Source of the DNA: Rhizophagus sp. LPA8_4_AMF
Lineage: Eukaryota; Glomeromycota; Glomeromycetes; Glomerales; Glomeraceae
Direction: 5' to 3'
DNA: 23,261 bases
NCBI GenBank assembly: GCA_021464525.1
Contig: JADRCO010001038.1
Coordinates: 1-23,261, forward strand
The notes below the pieces were generated by a model. The model was not told where the DNA came from, ran no database searches, and saw nothing but the letters and a program-made list of their open reading frames with translations. Position numbers and translations under genes: made by a program. Each line of letters starts with the position of its first letter. Positions within the stretch are counted from its first letter, which is position 1. Of the stretch, positions 9,268-19,166 are shown in pieces.

Positions 9268-9560
9268 GGAGCAGCATGATGCTATGCATGGGTGGGAGCA
9301 TGGCATGCTTACTTTGTAAGCCTGTGGGTACCAGCTTTGCTGCAGTCTCACGGTAGGGCTGGCTGGGATTTTTGGGGCGGTATAGTACTATGCGAGGGTT
9401 GGAGCATAGGCGCTTACTTTTTAGTAAGCTCGTGGGTGCCAGCTTTTGCTGCAGTCCTACGATAGGACCGGTCGGTTGTGGAACGGCATGGTGCTATGCG
9501 TAATTTTTATGGGAGGAGCATAGTGCACTTCTTAGGAAGTCCCTTTGTGGTAGGGCCGGA
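9268..9560. repeat. Three-unit 106-bp tandem array rich in hairpins
   Basis: Units start at 9268, 9374 and 9480, so the period is 106 bp twice over; the third is partial. Shared blocks are a GCATGRTGCTATGC-like start, GGAGCAT, a CTTAC stem-loop, GTGGGTNCCAGC (units 1 and 2), TGCTGCAGTC and a GGTAGGGC or GATAGGACC end. Each unit has a stem-loop at the same place: GCTTAC-ttt-GTAAGC, GCTTACT-tttt-AGTAAGC and ACTTC-ttag-GAAGT. It is much more GC-rich than its flanks. No coding sense is seen. Confidence 0.75.
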
Positions 9561-10336
9561 GTTAATATAATTAATATAATAATAATGAAAGTATTAAGAT
9601 TTTATGAACATCAATTAATTACCTTTCAGTTAATAATTATTGTTTATTATTGTTTGACGCGTATTGCAAATAATGTTTCAAAATAAAAAAAAACCGATTA
9701 ATTAAATTTTTTTTAATCTAAGAAAAAAAAAATGTAATAATAGATTTATGGTTTGCAACACGATCTAATGCCGTAGAGAATCCTTAACTTTAGACGGAAT
9801 TTAGACTCTTATCCCAAATCGAGGTATATTAGTGTATAAGATTTAATATTATAACGAAACGATTTTTTTTTTATATGTTTTCGCGCTTTTCTCTCCATTT
9901 GCTGTAGATTTCGCTTTGAAAAATTGGGTTATTTTTTTTTGTTATAGACGATTGATTAATATCGCTATTGTGTAACAAGTTTATTATTTTATTATTATGA
10001 TTGAAATAATTTTTAAATACACGTATAAGATATAGTGAAGTATTATTTGCTGAAAACTTATAATAAGAATGTGTCAAGAATATATTAGGCTTAAAGAAGA
10101 CACTTGCCAATGGCTTTGTTAAAATTTACATAGAATTTTTAGGTTTATATTTTTATATTTTTTAATAGTTTAATAATAATAAAATAATAAAAATGTATTT
10201 GGAAATAAATTATTTAATAAAAATTCTATTAGAATAAGTAAATTATACAATATATTTTATTTATCAAAAATCAATAACAAAATTTTTATTTAAAATAACG
10301 TTTCAAGAAGTCAAATGTTATACAAAACAAACCTAA
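9561..10336. other. AT-rich gap, no supported gene
   Basis: No gene is supported. The minus-strand frame at 9871-10110 opens at TTG, not ATG, and is Asn/Ile/Tyr-rich like random AT-rich DNA, so I do not call it. Confidence 0.4.
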
Positions 10337-10546
10337 CCAATAACTAACCAATAAAACTTGTCAAATATCTATACACCCACTTTAGGTTAGCAAATTAGCA
10401 AATGCAAATCATGATCAGCATAAATTTCGGAATATCTCCGAAAAATTATCGTATTACGTATTACAGAAAAAAAAACTTTAAATAATTTAACCTAATTCGA
10501 TAATTCAAAACAAAATACCAAACCCTTTCCTTTCTTCGTTTACAAT
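10337..10546 (+). promoter_or_regulatory. Upstream region of F-box gene B with paired CCAAT boxes
   Basis: CCAAT occurs at 10337-10341 and 10348-10352 within a short repeated CTAACCAATAA motif. GATCAGCATAAAT (10413-10425) and AACCTAATTCGATAATT (from 10489) match blocks upstream of F-box gene A in the same order. A CCCTTTCCTTTCTTC tract and TACAAT precede the ATG. CCAAT is a known binding site of HAP/NF-Y; use here is inferred. Confidence 0.5.
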
Positions 10547-12067
10547 ATGACATGTTCAAAAATTTTTTTAGGAGATTTGCCTGAATTATCAAGTTTAATT
10601 ATACAATATTTTCAGAATGATTTTTCAACATTATATTCGTGTATTTTGGTTAATAGATTGTGGTGTCGTTTAGCAATCCCATTATTATGGGAAGATCCAT
10701 TTTCTATTCCTACCAAAAATCGTCGTTTTATTGAAATTTATTTATATAATTTAAGTGAGGATGATAGAGCGCAAATAAATCGATATGGAATTGATAATGA
10801 TATAATTCCTTCGAATACATTATTTAATTATCCTAGTTTTATTAAACGTTTTAATACATATAAATTTTATCACTCTATTAGACAATGGGTTGTTGACGAA
10901 AGACAATCCTTCAATTTAATAGAATTAATTATTTTGTTATTAATTAAAATATTCGTTCAAAATGAAATTGATTTACATACCTTGGAACTTGATATTGAAA
11001 AAACAGATCTGGATATTGGATATTTTGAATCTGCATTTAACTTAATCTTACAAAATCCAAATTTCATTCATAATATCAAAATTTTAAAACTTAATTGTAG
11101 TTATGATGAAAATATTGAAGAATTTTTATCACAAATAATTAAATCACAACAAAGTCTCAAAAAAATTATATTTAAATTTGATATACATAATTTATATAGT
11201 ATAAAAAATTCCAATTGTTCAGATACATTAAAAATTATTGTATTTCATGGAATTGATTTTAAAAATATTATGAATTTAAACCAAATTTTTGAACAATTAA
11301 ATGTTTTAGATTCTATTCATATTATTTATTGTTCTTTAAATCCTAGAATTATTAAACAAATTTTTAATATAACGAAACCATTTAAATTAAAAACTTTATT
11401 TGGAATATTTGAAATTGGATCATTATTATTATTATTACAAAAATCTGGTAATTATATAGAAAATATTAGAATTGAAACAACAACGAATAATATATTATTA
11501 CAACAATCATTTGATTTGATTAAAATTTATTGTACAAAAATCAAACTTATTGATTTATATGGATTTGAACATCAAGATTTTAATTTAATCTTTGATTTGA
11601 TTAGAAATATTGATCAAAATCTTAATTATCTTTCTTTTGATATCACTAAATTTCCTTCTGATTATTCATATTATGATTTTAAATTTAGTTCAATTTTATT
11701 ACAAAATTTAGGACAAATTCTTCCTTATAAATTAGAATACTTAAATTTAGTTATTAAGATTAATGCAAGTGATTTTAAAATCTTTCTTACAAATTCTCAT
11801 AATACTTTTATTAGAAAATTATTAATTCAAAATATGACGTATGATAAAAATGAGGATATCCTACCTTATATAAAAGAATATATTATGAAAGAGAAAAGGG
11901 TTACATATTTGGCCATGGAAGATATTTTACCTAAAGAAAAAAAGAAAAGAAAAAGAAAAAATAACTTGTCTTCATTACAAAATGAAGTGAAAGAATTTCA
12001 ATCATATAATATTAAAGTTCAAAATTATGATGATTTATTTATTAATTTTTGTAATTTAATAGATTAA
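10547..12067 (+). CDS. F-box protein B (F-box plus degenerate leucine-rich region)
   Basis: This intronless 506-aa frame is a close paralogue of gene A over its full length. The F-box spans about residues 10-48 (GDLPELSSLIIQYF ... IPLLW), followed by the shared LWEDPF. Family-wide blocks include NTLFNYPSFIKRFN, NLHTLE-like text, TKPFKLKTLF, CTKIKLIDL and YIKEYIMKEKRVTYLAMED. The expected role is a Skp1-bound substrate adaptor in an SCF ubiquitin ligase, with the Leu/Ile-rich region as the likely substrate-binding face. It differs from A and C by a basic run, KEKKKRKRKNN, at 463-473, which could be a nuclear localisation signal or chance A-rich slippage. The start is fixed by alignment with A and the shared ACAAT-ATGAC context. 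Confidence 0.93.
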   Translation: MTCSKIFLGDLPELSSLIIQYFQNDFSTLYSCILVNRLWCRLAIPLLWEDPFSIPTKNRRFIEIYLYNLSEDDRAQINRYGIDNDIIPSNTLFNYPSFIKRFNTYKFYHSIRQWVVDERQSFNLIELIILLLIKIFVQNEIDLHTLELDIEKTDLDIGYFESAFNLILQNPNFIHNIKILKLNCSYDENIEEFLSQIIKSQQSLKKIIFKFDIHNLYSIKNSNCSDTLKIIVFHGIDFKNIMNLNQIFEQLNVLDSIHIIYCSLNPRIIKQIFNITKPFKLKTLFGIFEIGSLLLLLQKSGNYIENIRIETTTNNILLQQSFDLIKIYCTKIKLIDLYGFEHQDFNLIFDLIRNIDQNLNYLSFDITKFPSDYSYYDFKFSSILLQNLGQILPYKLEYLNLVIKINASDFKIFLTNSHNTFIRKLLIQNMTYDKNEDILPYIKEYIMKEKRVTYLAMEDILPKEKKKRKRKNNLSSLQNEVKEFQSYNIKVQNYDDLFINFCNLID

Positions 12068-12116
12068 TTGATCATTTTTAAGATAGTAAATTATGTAGAA
12101 TTATTTTATATTGTTA

Positions 12117-12122
12117 AATAAA
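12117..12122 (+). terminator. Poly(A) signal of F-box gene B
   Basis: AATAAA lies about 50 bp after the stop of F-box gene B. Confidence 0.6.
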
Positions 12123-12194
12123 AAAATTTCTTTATTATCTCATACGATTATCATGAGTGAATTACAATAGCTATTACAATGGTGTGTTTCTTAA

Positions 12195-12304
12195 ATTATC
12201 GCCGTTTTCAAAATGTGTCTGCAGTTATACTTGGATAAAAGAAAACCGATAACTGGACGATAATAACCGGACGTTAACTGAACGATGACGGGCGTTAACT
12301 GGAC
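12195..12304. repeat. Left flanking repeat of the hAT-MITE locus
   Basis: ATTATCGCCGTTTTCA (12195-12210) recurs at 13071-13086 with one difference. It is followed at 12246-12304 by five degenerate units of about 10-14 bp of the type CG(A/T)TAACTGGA. Part of this, 12248-12272, is also an imperfect inverse of 13128-13149. Confidence 0.55.
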
Positions 12305-12382
12305 AAGGCGTACATCTATGGTATTGTTAAAAACATTACTACAAATGTTAAATCTCAACTGTCCTTTTTCTTTTATTGAAAG

Positions 12383-12832
12383 TAGAGGCTGGACCCGTCT
12401 AAAAAAATCTCTACCCGGGTCACCTGGCAGATGGACCCGCAGGTCACCCAGGTGAAAGTCAGATCAACCCAACCCGTCAACCCACCCGCTACCCACCCGT
12501 AATTCATATAAAAATTACTTTATTTTTAAAACTTGTAAAACATTTATAATTATATATTAATTTCTTTTGTTATATAATAGCTTTATTATGATCAAAAAAG
12601 ACAAATTTTTTATATTTCAAATATTATTAACTCCAAGCTTACAATATATTATTGATCAATAAAAAAAATTTAATCAACAACAGGTGACTAAACAGGTGAC
12701 CTGACGGGTAATCTGCCAGGTTGACCTGACGGGTTGACCCACCTGCCTCCACCCGGGTGGAAATTATTACCACCCGGATACCTGCCCACCTGCGGGTAAC
12801 CCGGGTATAATCCAACCCGGGTCCAATCCCTA
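12383..12832. mobile_element. Non-autonomous hAT-type MITE with 8-bp target duplication
   Basis: The 450-bp element opens TAGAGGCTGGACCCG and ends CGGGTCCAATCCCTA, giving 15-bp terminal inverted repeats identical at 12 positions. It is flanked by exact 8-bp direct repeats ATTGAAAG at 12375-12382 and 12833-12840. An 8-bp duplication and TAGGG-type termini fit the hAT superfamily. Subterminal GC-rich regions carry four ACCCGGGT palindromes (12413, 12751, 12799, 12815) and inverted copies of ACCTGGCAGAT-type words, around an AT-rich core. No transposase is encoded, so it would need one supplied in trans. The intact duplication suggests a fairly recent insertion. Confidence 0.82.
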
Positions 12833-13070
12833 ATTGAAAGTTACAGTAGTAGAATTTCCATTATTAACGGTACTAGAAAAATTCCATCATATAACATATT
12901 CAGGTTACGCGCGTAATAATAAAATTGAAACTTTCTTACTAGAGGTTGATGGAAACTGATGGCGCATTGTAAAATACCTCAGGTGTCGATTTGCATCAGG
13001 TGATGACAAATGTGTATCAGATATAGATTGATTCCCGAACGCGTCACTTGCCATTGGTAACTTTTTTATT

Positions 13071-13149
13071 ATTATCGCAGTTTTCAGACGATTACAGAAC
13101 GATTACAGGACAACGTTGTCTAATTTTGTCCGATAATCGTCCTGTAATC
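13071..13149. repeat. Right flanking repeat with nested palindromes
   Basis: Besides the direct copy of the left flank, GATTACAGGAC (13101-13111) is perfectly inverted as GTCCTGTAATC (13139-13149). The loop contains a perfect 12-bp palindrome, GACAACGTTGTC (13109-13120). Confidence 0.6.
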
Positions 13150-13452
13150 TAATAATTTCTTTATCAGATGATCTATGGGGGTAGCACAATTTTGAAAAGC
13201 GCAATAAATAAATTTGTTTATAATATTACAAAATGTGTAAACGCTTTATTAATGTGTATAATTTATTGTGATATACTAGAATATCTCTTTTACTATCGTT
13301 GGTTACAGGTGGCGTGTGTCAGGTATCAATCTGACGCACGCACGTCAGCTATCACTTAACGATGCAAGGTTAACACTCGAAGTTTTACTGTAAATAATTT
13401 CTTCGAAAATAATGACAAAAATACTTATTTATAACAATCAAAATTAACTTCC

Positions 13453-13462
13453 TTTATTTATT
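13453..13462 (-). terminator. Poly(A) signal of F-box gene C
   Basis: Overlapping AATAAA words read on the minus strand, about 90 bp beyond the stop of F-box gene C. Confidence 0.5.
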
Positions 13463-13548
13463 ATAATAATATCACATTTTAGTAACTAAATTCCATCTAT
13501 TTTAATTATCCCAACTTATAATGAATAGAAAAATCACTATTGATAAAA

Positions 13549-15066
13549 CTAATACATTTCGTTTACAAATTTATAAACTTGAATATAAAAATCATCAAAA
13601 TTCACAATTTTAATATTATGAGATTCAAATTCCTTTATATCATCTTCAGAAACATCATCATCAATAGCCAAATATCTTACTCTTTCCTTTTTCATAATAT
13701 GTTCTTTTATATAAGGCATTAAATCACCATCTTTCATCAAATTTTTGATTAATAATTTTTTAATAAAAATATTTCGAGTTTTGAATAAAAAAGTATTAAA
13801 ATCCCTTGCATTAATCATGAGACTTAAACTTAAATATTCTAATTTAGGAGGAAGCATTTCTCCTAATTTTAGAAATATATTTGAACTAAGCCTAATATCA
13901 TTACTTGATATATGACTATATCTACAGAATTCTATACAAAGGCAATTAAGAGATTTCCAAAAACTTTTAATTAAATTTAATGTAGGGAAAGTAATTTGAT
14001 TATTAATTCTACGTAATTCAAAAAATTTAATCTTTGTACACTGATTTATAATTGGCTCAAGTTGTCCCGATTTATACATCGATAATTCAAGTCCAATATT
14101 TTCTAAGTAATCACAAGATTTTTGTAATAATGAATCTAATAATCTAATAAAAACTTTTTCTTTCATAAATAACGATTTCAATTTAAATGGTTTAGTAAAA
14201 CTCATGATTTGTTGAATGAATTCAGAATTTAAATTATAACAATAAAGAATATGAATCGATTCTAAAACATTTAACGATTCAATCGCTTTTAATTTCACAT
14301 TTTTAAAATCAGTATCAAAAAATATAATTTTGTTTAAAGTATTTAAACAATTAGAATTTGTAAATAATGAAATTGAAAGATTCATTGGATTATTTTCTAA
14401 AGACATAAAATCATTAAAACTAATATTTTCAAATGAAATATTTTTGAGATTTTGTTGTGATTTAATTATTTCCATTAAATATTCATCAATTTTATTACAT
14501 TCATCATAATCCATTACTGCCATTTGAAAATAGAATGATTCTAAATTTTTCATATTACAAATAAATTTTAGACATTCTAAAAGTAATTCAAAAGAAACGA
14601 GTGAATCGTTATTAATCACATCAAGTTCAAAAGTATGTAAATTTACTTCATTTTCCACAAATAATTTAATTATTAAATCACAAATTATTCTCTCAACATT
14701 GTCAGAATTCGTAATTCGATTAGAAAGTTTTTCCACGTTTATAAATGAGTTAATTGAGCAAATAAAATTCTTTGCATTTAAACGTTTAATAAAGCTAGGG
14801 TAATTAAATAATGTATTCGAATATGGATTACTTTTGTTCCAATAATTATTCAATTTATCTCTATCATTATCATTTAATCTACGTAAATAAATTTCGATGA
14901 AATTAAAACCAAATGGGTCTTCCCATAATAATGGAATTGTTATTCGAGACCAAAATCTATTAACTAAAGCACATGAATGTAACGTTTTATAATCATTACG
15001 AAAATATTGTATGATCTCATCTGTTAATTCTGGTAAATCTCCTGAAAATAATTTTGAACATGCCAT
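13549..15066 (-). CDS. F-box protein C (F-box plus degenerate leucine-rich region)
   Basis: This intronless 505-aa minus-strand frame is the third member of the local family. The F-box (GDLPELTDEIIQYF ... ITIPLLW, about residues 10-48) is followed by LWEDPF, with N-terminal MACSK in place of MTCSK. Shared blocks continue to the C-terminus: NTLFNYPSFIKRLN, FTKPFKLKSLF, CTKIKFFEL, KLGEMLPPKLEYLSL and MKKERVRYLAID. It is more diverged from A and B than they are from each other, and lacks the basic run of B. The predicted role is a Skp1-binding SCF adaptor. Genes B and C converge, and the gap between them holds the hAT MITE. The 5' flank is pyrimidine-rich on the coding strand but lacks the GATCAGCATAAAT block, so its regulation may differ. 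Confidence 0.92.
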   Translation of the reverse strand: MACSKLFSGDLPELTDEIIQYFRNDYKTLHSCALVNRFWSRITIPLLWEDPFGFNFIEIYLRRLNDNDRDKLNNYWNKSNPYSNTLFNYPSFIKRLNAKNFICSINSFINVEKLSNRITNSDNVERIICDLIIKLFVENEVNLHTFELDVINNDSLVSFELLLECLKFICNMKNLESFYFQMAVMDYDECNKIDEYLMEIIKSQQNLKNISFENISFNDFMSLENNPMNLSISLFTNSNCLNTLNKIIFFDTDFKNVKLKAIESLNVLESIHILYCYNLNSEFIQQIMSFTKPFKLKSLFMKEKVFIRLLDSLLQKSCDYLENIGLELSMYKSGQLEPIINQCTKIKFFELRRINNQITFPTLNLIKSFWKSLNCLCIEFCRYSHISSNDIRLSSNIFLKLGEMLPPKLEYLSLSLMINARDFNTFLFKTRNIFIKKLLIKNLMKDGDLMPYIKEHIMKKERVRYLAIDDDVSEDDIKEFESHNIKIVNFDDFYIQVYKFVNEMY

Positions 15067-15097
15067 ATTATAAAGGAGAGAAAGGGAAAGGAGGGCG
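15067..15097 (-). promoter_or_regulatory. Pyrimidine-rich leader of F-box gene C
   Basis: On the minus strand the bases before the ATG read CCCTCC-TTTCCC-TTTCTCTCC then TTTATAAT-ATG. CT-rich tracts also precede the starts of genes A and B and are a common fungal core-promoter feature. Confidence 0.4.
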
Positions 15098-15469
15098 TTT
15101 TTAATTTTACGTCAGAAATGGCTAATTTTTATACATTTTTCTGCCGAAAATGTAACACATGTTTCTAATTTGGTAAAGTTGATCGTCAACCAATTGAAAT
15201 GTACTACATTACATTTTTGATCGACCAAGTACCGATATCGTATATTTTTTGCGACACACATTTTTTTATCAGTATTTAAAATAAAAATACATTAAATATT
15301 ACAAAGAAACTAAAGAACGTTATATTTATTCTTTTTTCGCTTGTAATCTATTTAATCTGTTTGATATATAAATCTTCAGAATATAACAAAGGGCTTTATA
15401 CTTTGACAATTAATCGGATCGCGTGACATTTCCGCTTGCCTCTCCGCGTAAAAAAATTAAATCCATTTT

Positions 15470-16975
15470 ATGGCGTTATTTAGCGGTCAACTTATTCAAA
15501 AAGTTTTAACGAAATCCGTCGCTTTCCTCTAGCGAGCGCGACAATGACGCAAAATCATGTGAACTGGAGGAGAAAAATACGGAAATTAGAAATTGAGGTA
15601 ATAGAGAAGGAACAAATCATAGTAGAGGATAAGTCAAATAATAATACGAATAAAAGAATTTAGAAACCAAAATTAGAAAGTTAGATGGTGGGGTAACATT
15701 AAAAGAACAAATGATAGCTGAGATGAAAGAGAAAAATGCCAGGAAGAGTAATATGGAAGTCGTGGACTTTGAACGAAATAAGAGTGTTGAAATGAGTTTA
15801 CCTAACAAAATAGTAAGGACGACTTAGTGAAACAAAAGAAATAAATGCCACAAAAGCAACGGAAAAACAATCGGAATAAGACGGCTACACAAATCCGAAA
15901 GATAGACGGATCGTCGAATTTCCCGGTGAAAAAATGACATCTGACAGTATCTAGATCAACATTTCACGTGACTTGACTTTTTATGACCTTCCGTCTTTCC
16001 GTGGTACTGGAAGGACGAGGAAATTTACGAAGCACTGAAGACGGTAGGATATATAGAGAGTTTAAGTATCAAACGAAATTTTAAATACAAAACAGTTTCG
16101 ACGTCAATTTGTCTATCAAAAGAATGCGACATGAAATTAAATATAATGTCAGTTATACAAGAAAAACCCGTATTTATTATTTTAGGATGTTTGATACCAA
16201 ACTGTCGGTACAAGAAATTAAGAAGATTTATCGCTGGCAAGCCGTCAAAAAGTTACCGACAAAGCAAGTCATGACATTATAAAAGAACACATCAAGGATT
16301 ATGGCGGTCATTTCGCTAAGATAATCAAGATTAACAAAATTAAATACATCTTGATTTATTTCAACAACGAAAAAAGCCATTTATAATTCTGCGATGAAAG
16401 ATGATTTGGGATCGGATCTGCAGTTAAAGAGTCGAGATGAACTAGTTGGACCAGATGGGAAGTTTAAGATCCGGGGTGCACGACGAATTATAAACAAAAA
16501 TCAAAATCTCGCTACGCCTCATTCTGAGGACGACAAATTTTTTGACGCGAGAGATAATTTGGGCGCCACGTTGGGTACTTCATCTGAAATAATTAAAATT
16601 TTAATAAATTAAATGAAGAATTTAGTAATAGGATAAATAGTTTAGATAATGGAACGAAGATCAAGATTCAGATCACGAAAATATTGATATTATAATAATA
16701 GAAAAAGGATAGTCAAAACCCAGGGTAGTAGGGAGGAGAGTGATTAATCATCCAATAAAGTAGATATTGTATACTTTCCCTATTTTTTTTAGCAATTAGT
16801 ACAGGTAAAGTATATTTCGAAATGTAATTTTATCTTTCTTTTTGTTGTAGATAGAATTTTAGATAGATACTTTATTTAACGGATGTATTTAGTTACGTCT
16901 ACATCGTAATAAATTAAGATCTAGTAAATATTACGATATTAATAAAGTTTTTATAAAAAAAAAAAGAAAAAAAAT
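15470..16975 (+). pseudogene. Decayed coiled-coil mobile-element ORF with genomic poly(A) end
   Basis: Scattered stretches in several frames resemble a transposon-associated protein common in Rhizophagus: an ELEEKNTEI coiled-coil start, an RRM-like part with FYDLPSFRG, then YRWQAVKKLP, IIKEHIKDYGGHFAKIIK and YILIYFNNEKS. The copy is clearly broken, with at least six breaks. It is richer in GC than its surroundings. At the right end AATAAA (16941-16946) is followed within 8 bp by an A-rich run to 16974, which looks like a copied mRNA tail. The family is unresolved; a LINE ORF1-like protein is one possibility. An AAAATTAAAT word near both ends is too simple to count as a target duplication. Confidence 0.5.
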
Positions 16976-16979
16976 TAAA

Positions 16980-19100
16980 TTTCTTAAAACGCGATATCTC
17001 GTGTGATCGAAATTCAAATTAGTGATTTTTATTCACAAGATTTATATTATTTTAACAGATTTAATATTCTTCGTCTTGATTTACAATGGTTACCTTTCCC
17101 TAGTTATGTTGAAATGCAGTATTTTTATCCGACGAAGATCTTCTTAAGAATCTTTGGATGTTGTACTGTAATTGATAAATACTTAAAATATAAAAAAAAA
17201 CAGGTAAAATTAGTGTAATGGTCTTCATGCTGATATACGAAGAAACACCAACAATTCAGCCTACCGGTTTAAAAGGTTATGCATCTCCGGAAAAAAATAG
17301 TTGAGATAGTGAAAGAATTGAGGGAAGAAGATTCACCAAAGAAACCATAGGATCTGCATCCACGTACCATTTGATTGCGAAGACAACGAGGTAAAGGAAA
17401 CAGGCCAATCCGTCTTGGAAACGAAATCTTCTGGTGAAGTGAAGCGGAGGAAAAGAAACGCAACAAAGTAACAAGATACCGACGCGAGAAGATATTCAAT
17501 AAAAATATAAGAGTGAATCGGAATGCTTGCCGAGAATTCCAAAAGGCGCGTTGTTTTCGTTAGACGATGTGGAACACAAATCCGCGCAGGAGCGTTCAAG
17601 ATTAGATAAGCATATTGGATTGGGAATTAATTATGTAGATAGGTATACGAATTAATTGAATTACATAAATTATATGTAAATTAGTTTGTATTGAAGATGG
17701 TAAGGAACGATATACTGGGAATATATAGATAGAGATATACGTAAAAACCTCAAAATTAGATTAGGTACTAAATTTTTCGTCTGTATTTGTATATAACAGT
17801 ATATGGCGTTAATTCATGTGTTTTAATTCTATGTATTTTGGTGTTAGTGGTAATTTCACTAATTTGTGTTATGATAACAATCAATAAAGAAATGTGTTTA
17901 CCTTCATGCTGATACTTTACTGGCGGACGCATTGATTGATTTCTTTTATGACAATTCTAAATGATGTAAATTTAATTCAGGAAGGAATTCAATGACTCTG
18001 AAGAGAAAGAATTTAACGCTAGTTTCTTAATCCTTACAGAATATGATTACATTTTTTAGCTACGATAGCTTTATTCATGTTTAAATTTTAATAAACAAAT
18101 GAACGATGAAAGTTTTCGAAAAGAAAATTGTGTTTAAAATAAATATTGCATATCACATGATAATGCGGAAGTTAATACCGACTGGTTTACCGCCATCGAC
18201 TTTATAAATTAAATTTATTGTCACGTGATTTTGAATTCGGATAATGAAAAATACTGGAGTTTTAAAACCGGGAGTAATTTCTTTTTTTAGCTTACAAAAT
18301 CTATTCAAGGCTTTCATTCGCACTTATATTTTTGATACTAAACCAAAAGCCGAAAGCCCGAACTATATTTTTTTTTTAGCGTTGTCATGTGAAGGTTACC
18401 TTGCAGTTACTGCATATTAATTTCTCTAAAGAATCTTTGTGAAATAATCAGAAAAATATTGACAGGTAATGAATGATTAAAATATTAAACGTGTATATTT
18501 TATTAAAATATATCGATATAATAAATATAAAATTTTCTTTGCCAAAACAAAATATTAACGTATAACTTACTCTTGTTAATGAGTATTTTGGTTTTTTTTT
18601 AATTAATGAAATCATTGTCTAATTTAACCTATTTTAGTCACATTTTAAATGCTTATCATTAAATTATTATTTTACAAGATATCGGCTATCAACGAGAATT
18701 TCATTGTGTGTGATGTTGATCCTATGAATTTTAATCGCTAATATTTATTCTTTAAAGAATACCCCTGCTTCGTTCTAACAACCAAATATGGATTAGTGAT
18801 TAAGTTGATGCTAGCCATATTTATCCCGTGAACCCGGGTTAACTTTCCCGAAATTTCGATATTTGTTCATCAAACAATTTCCCAATCATTTCAATAAAAA
18901 AATTATAACGTTTATATTTAAAAACAATCTTCAATCAATAATAATATTAATCTCTTTATTTTTCTATAATGGAGTTTAATGTGATACTGCAGAATTAATA
19001 AATGAAAATATTCTTTTATCGAAATTAGGTTATATTAAGCTATTTTCAATGAAATCTTAACACGTCCGTTATATATAAATACAGTTGGCTGGAAAATATA
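16980..19100. other. Gene-free stretch with a less AT-rich patch
   Basis: No intact gene is supported. Roughly 17230-17640 is less AT-rich than its flanks and reads as fragmentary charged text, so it may be transposon debris, but no family is recognised. CTTCATGCTGATA occurs as a direct repeat near 17223 and 17903. A palindrome AACCCGGGTT lies at 18831-18840, isolated from the similar words in the hAT MITE. The rest is plain AT-rich DNA. Confidence 0.4.
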
Positions 19101-19166
19101 CCAAAGTAGACCCATATTTTCCTCAAATAAATTCCCAATTATATACTGTACGTGGCTAAAAAAAAA

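Noticed and set aside
8988-9356. 122-codon open frame rich in Ser, Leu, Pro and Phe
   Set aside because: It is a translation of the pyrimidine tract and runs into the hairpin array; no domain or conserved start.
9871-10110. 79-codon minus-strand frame that looks like a mitochondrial presequence
   Set aside because: It has no ATG start and its Asn/Ile/Tyr-rich text fits AT-rich noise; no downstream exon joins it.
12360-12860. CRISPR-like array suggested by repeated ACCCGGGT and ACCTG words
   Set aside because: Spacing is irregular, words are palindromic and the whole sits between TIRs with an 8-bp duplication, so it is a MITE in a eukaryotic genome.
13540-13722. 60-codon plus-strand frame
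   Set aside because: It is antisense to the 3' end of F-box gene C, whose frame is clearly the coding one.
17269-17599. Three overlapping minus-strand frames
   Set aside because: They overlap one another, start differently and match no family; the patch is more likely transposon debris.
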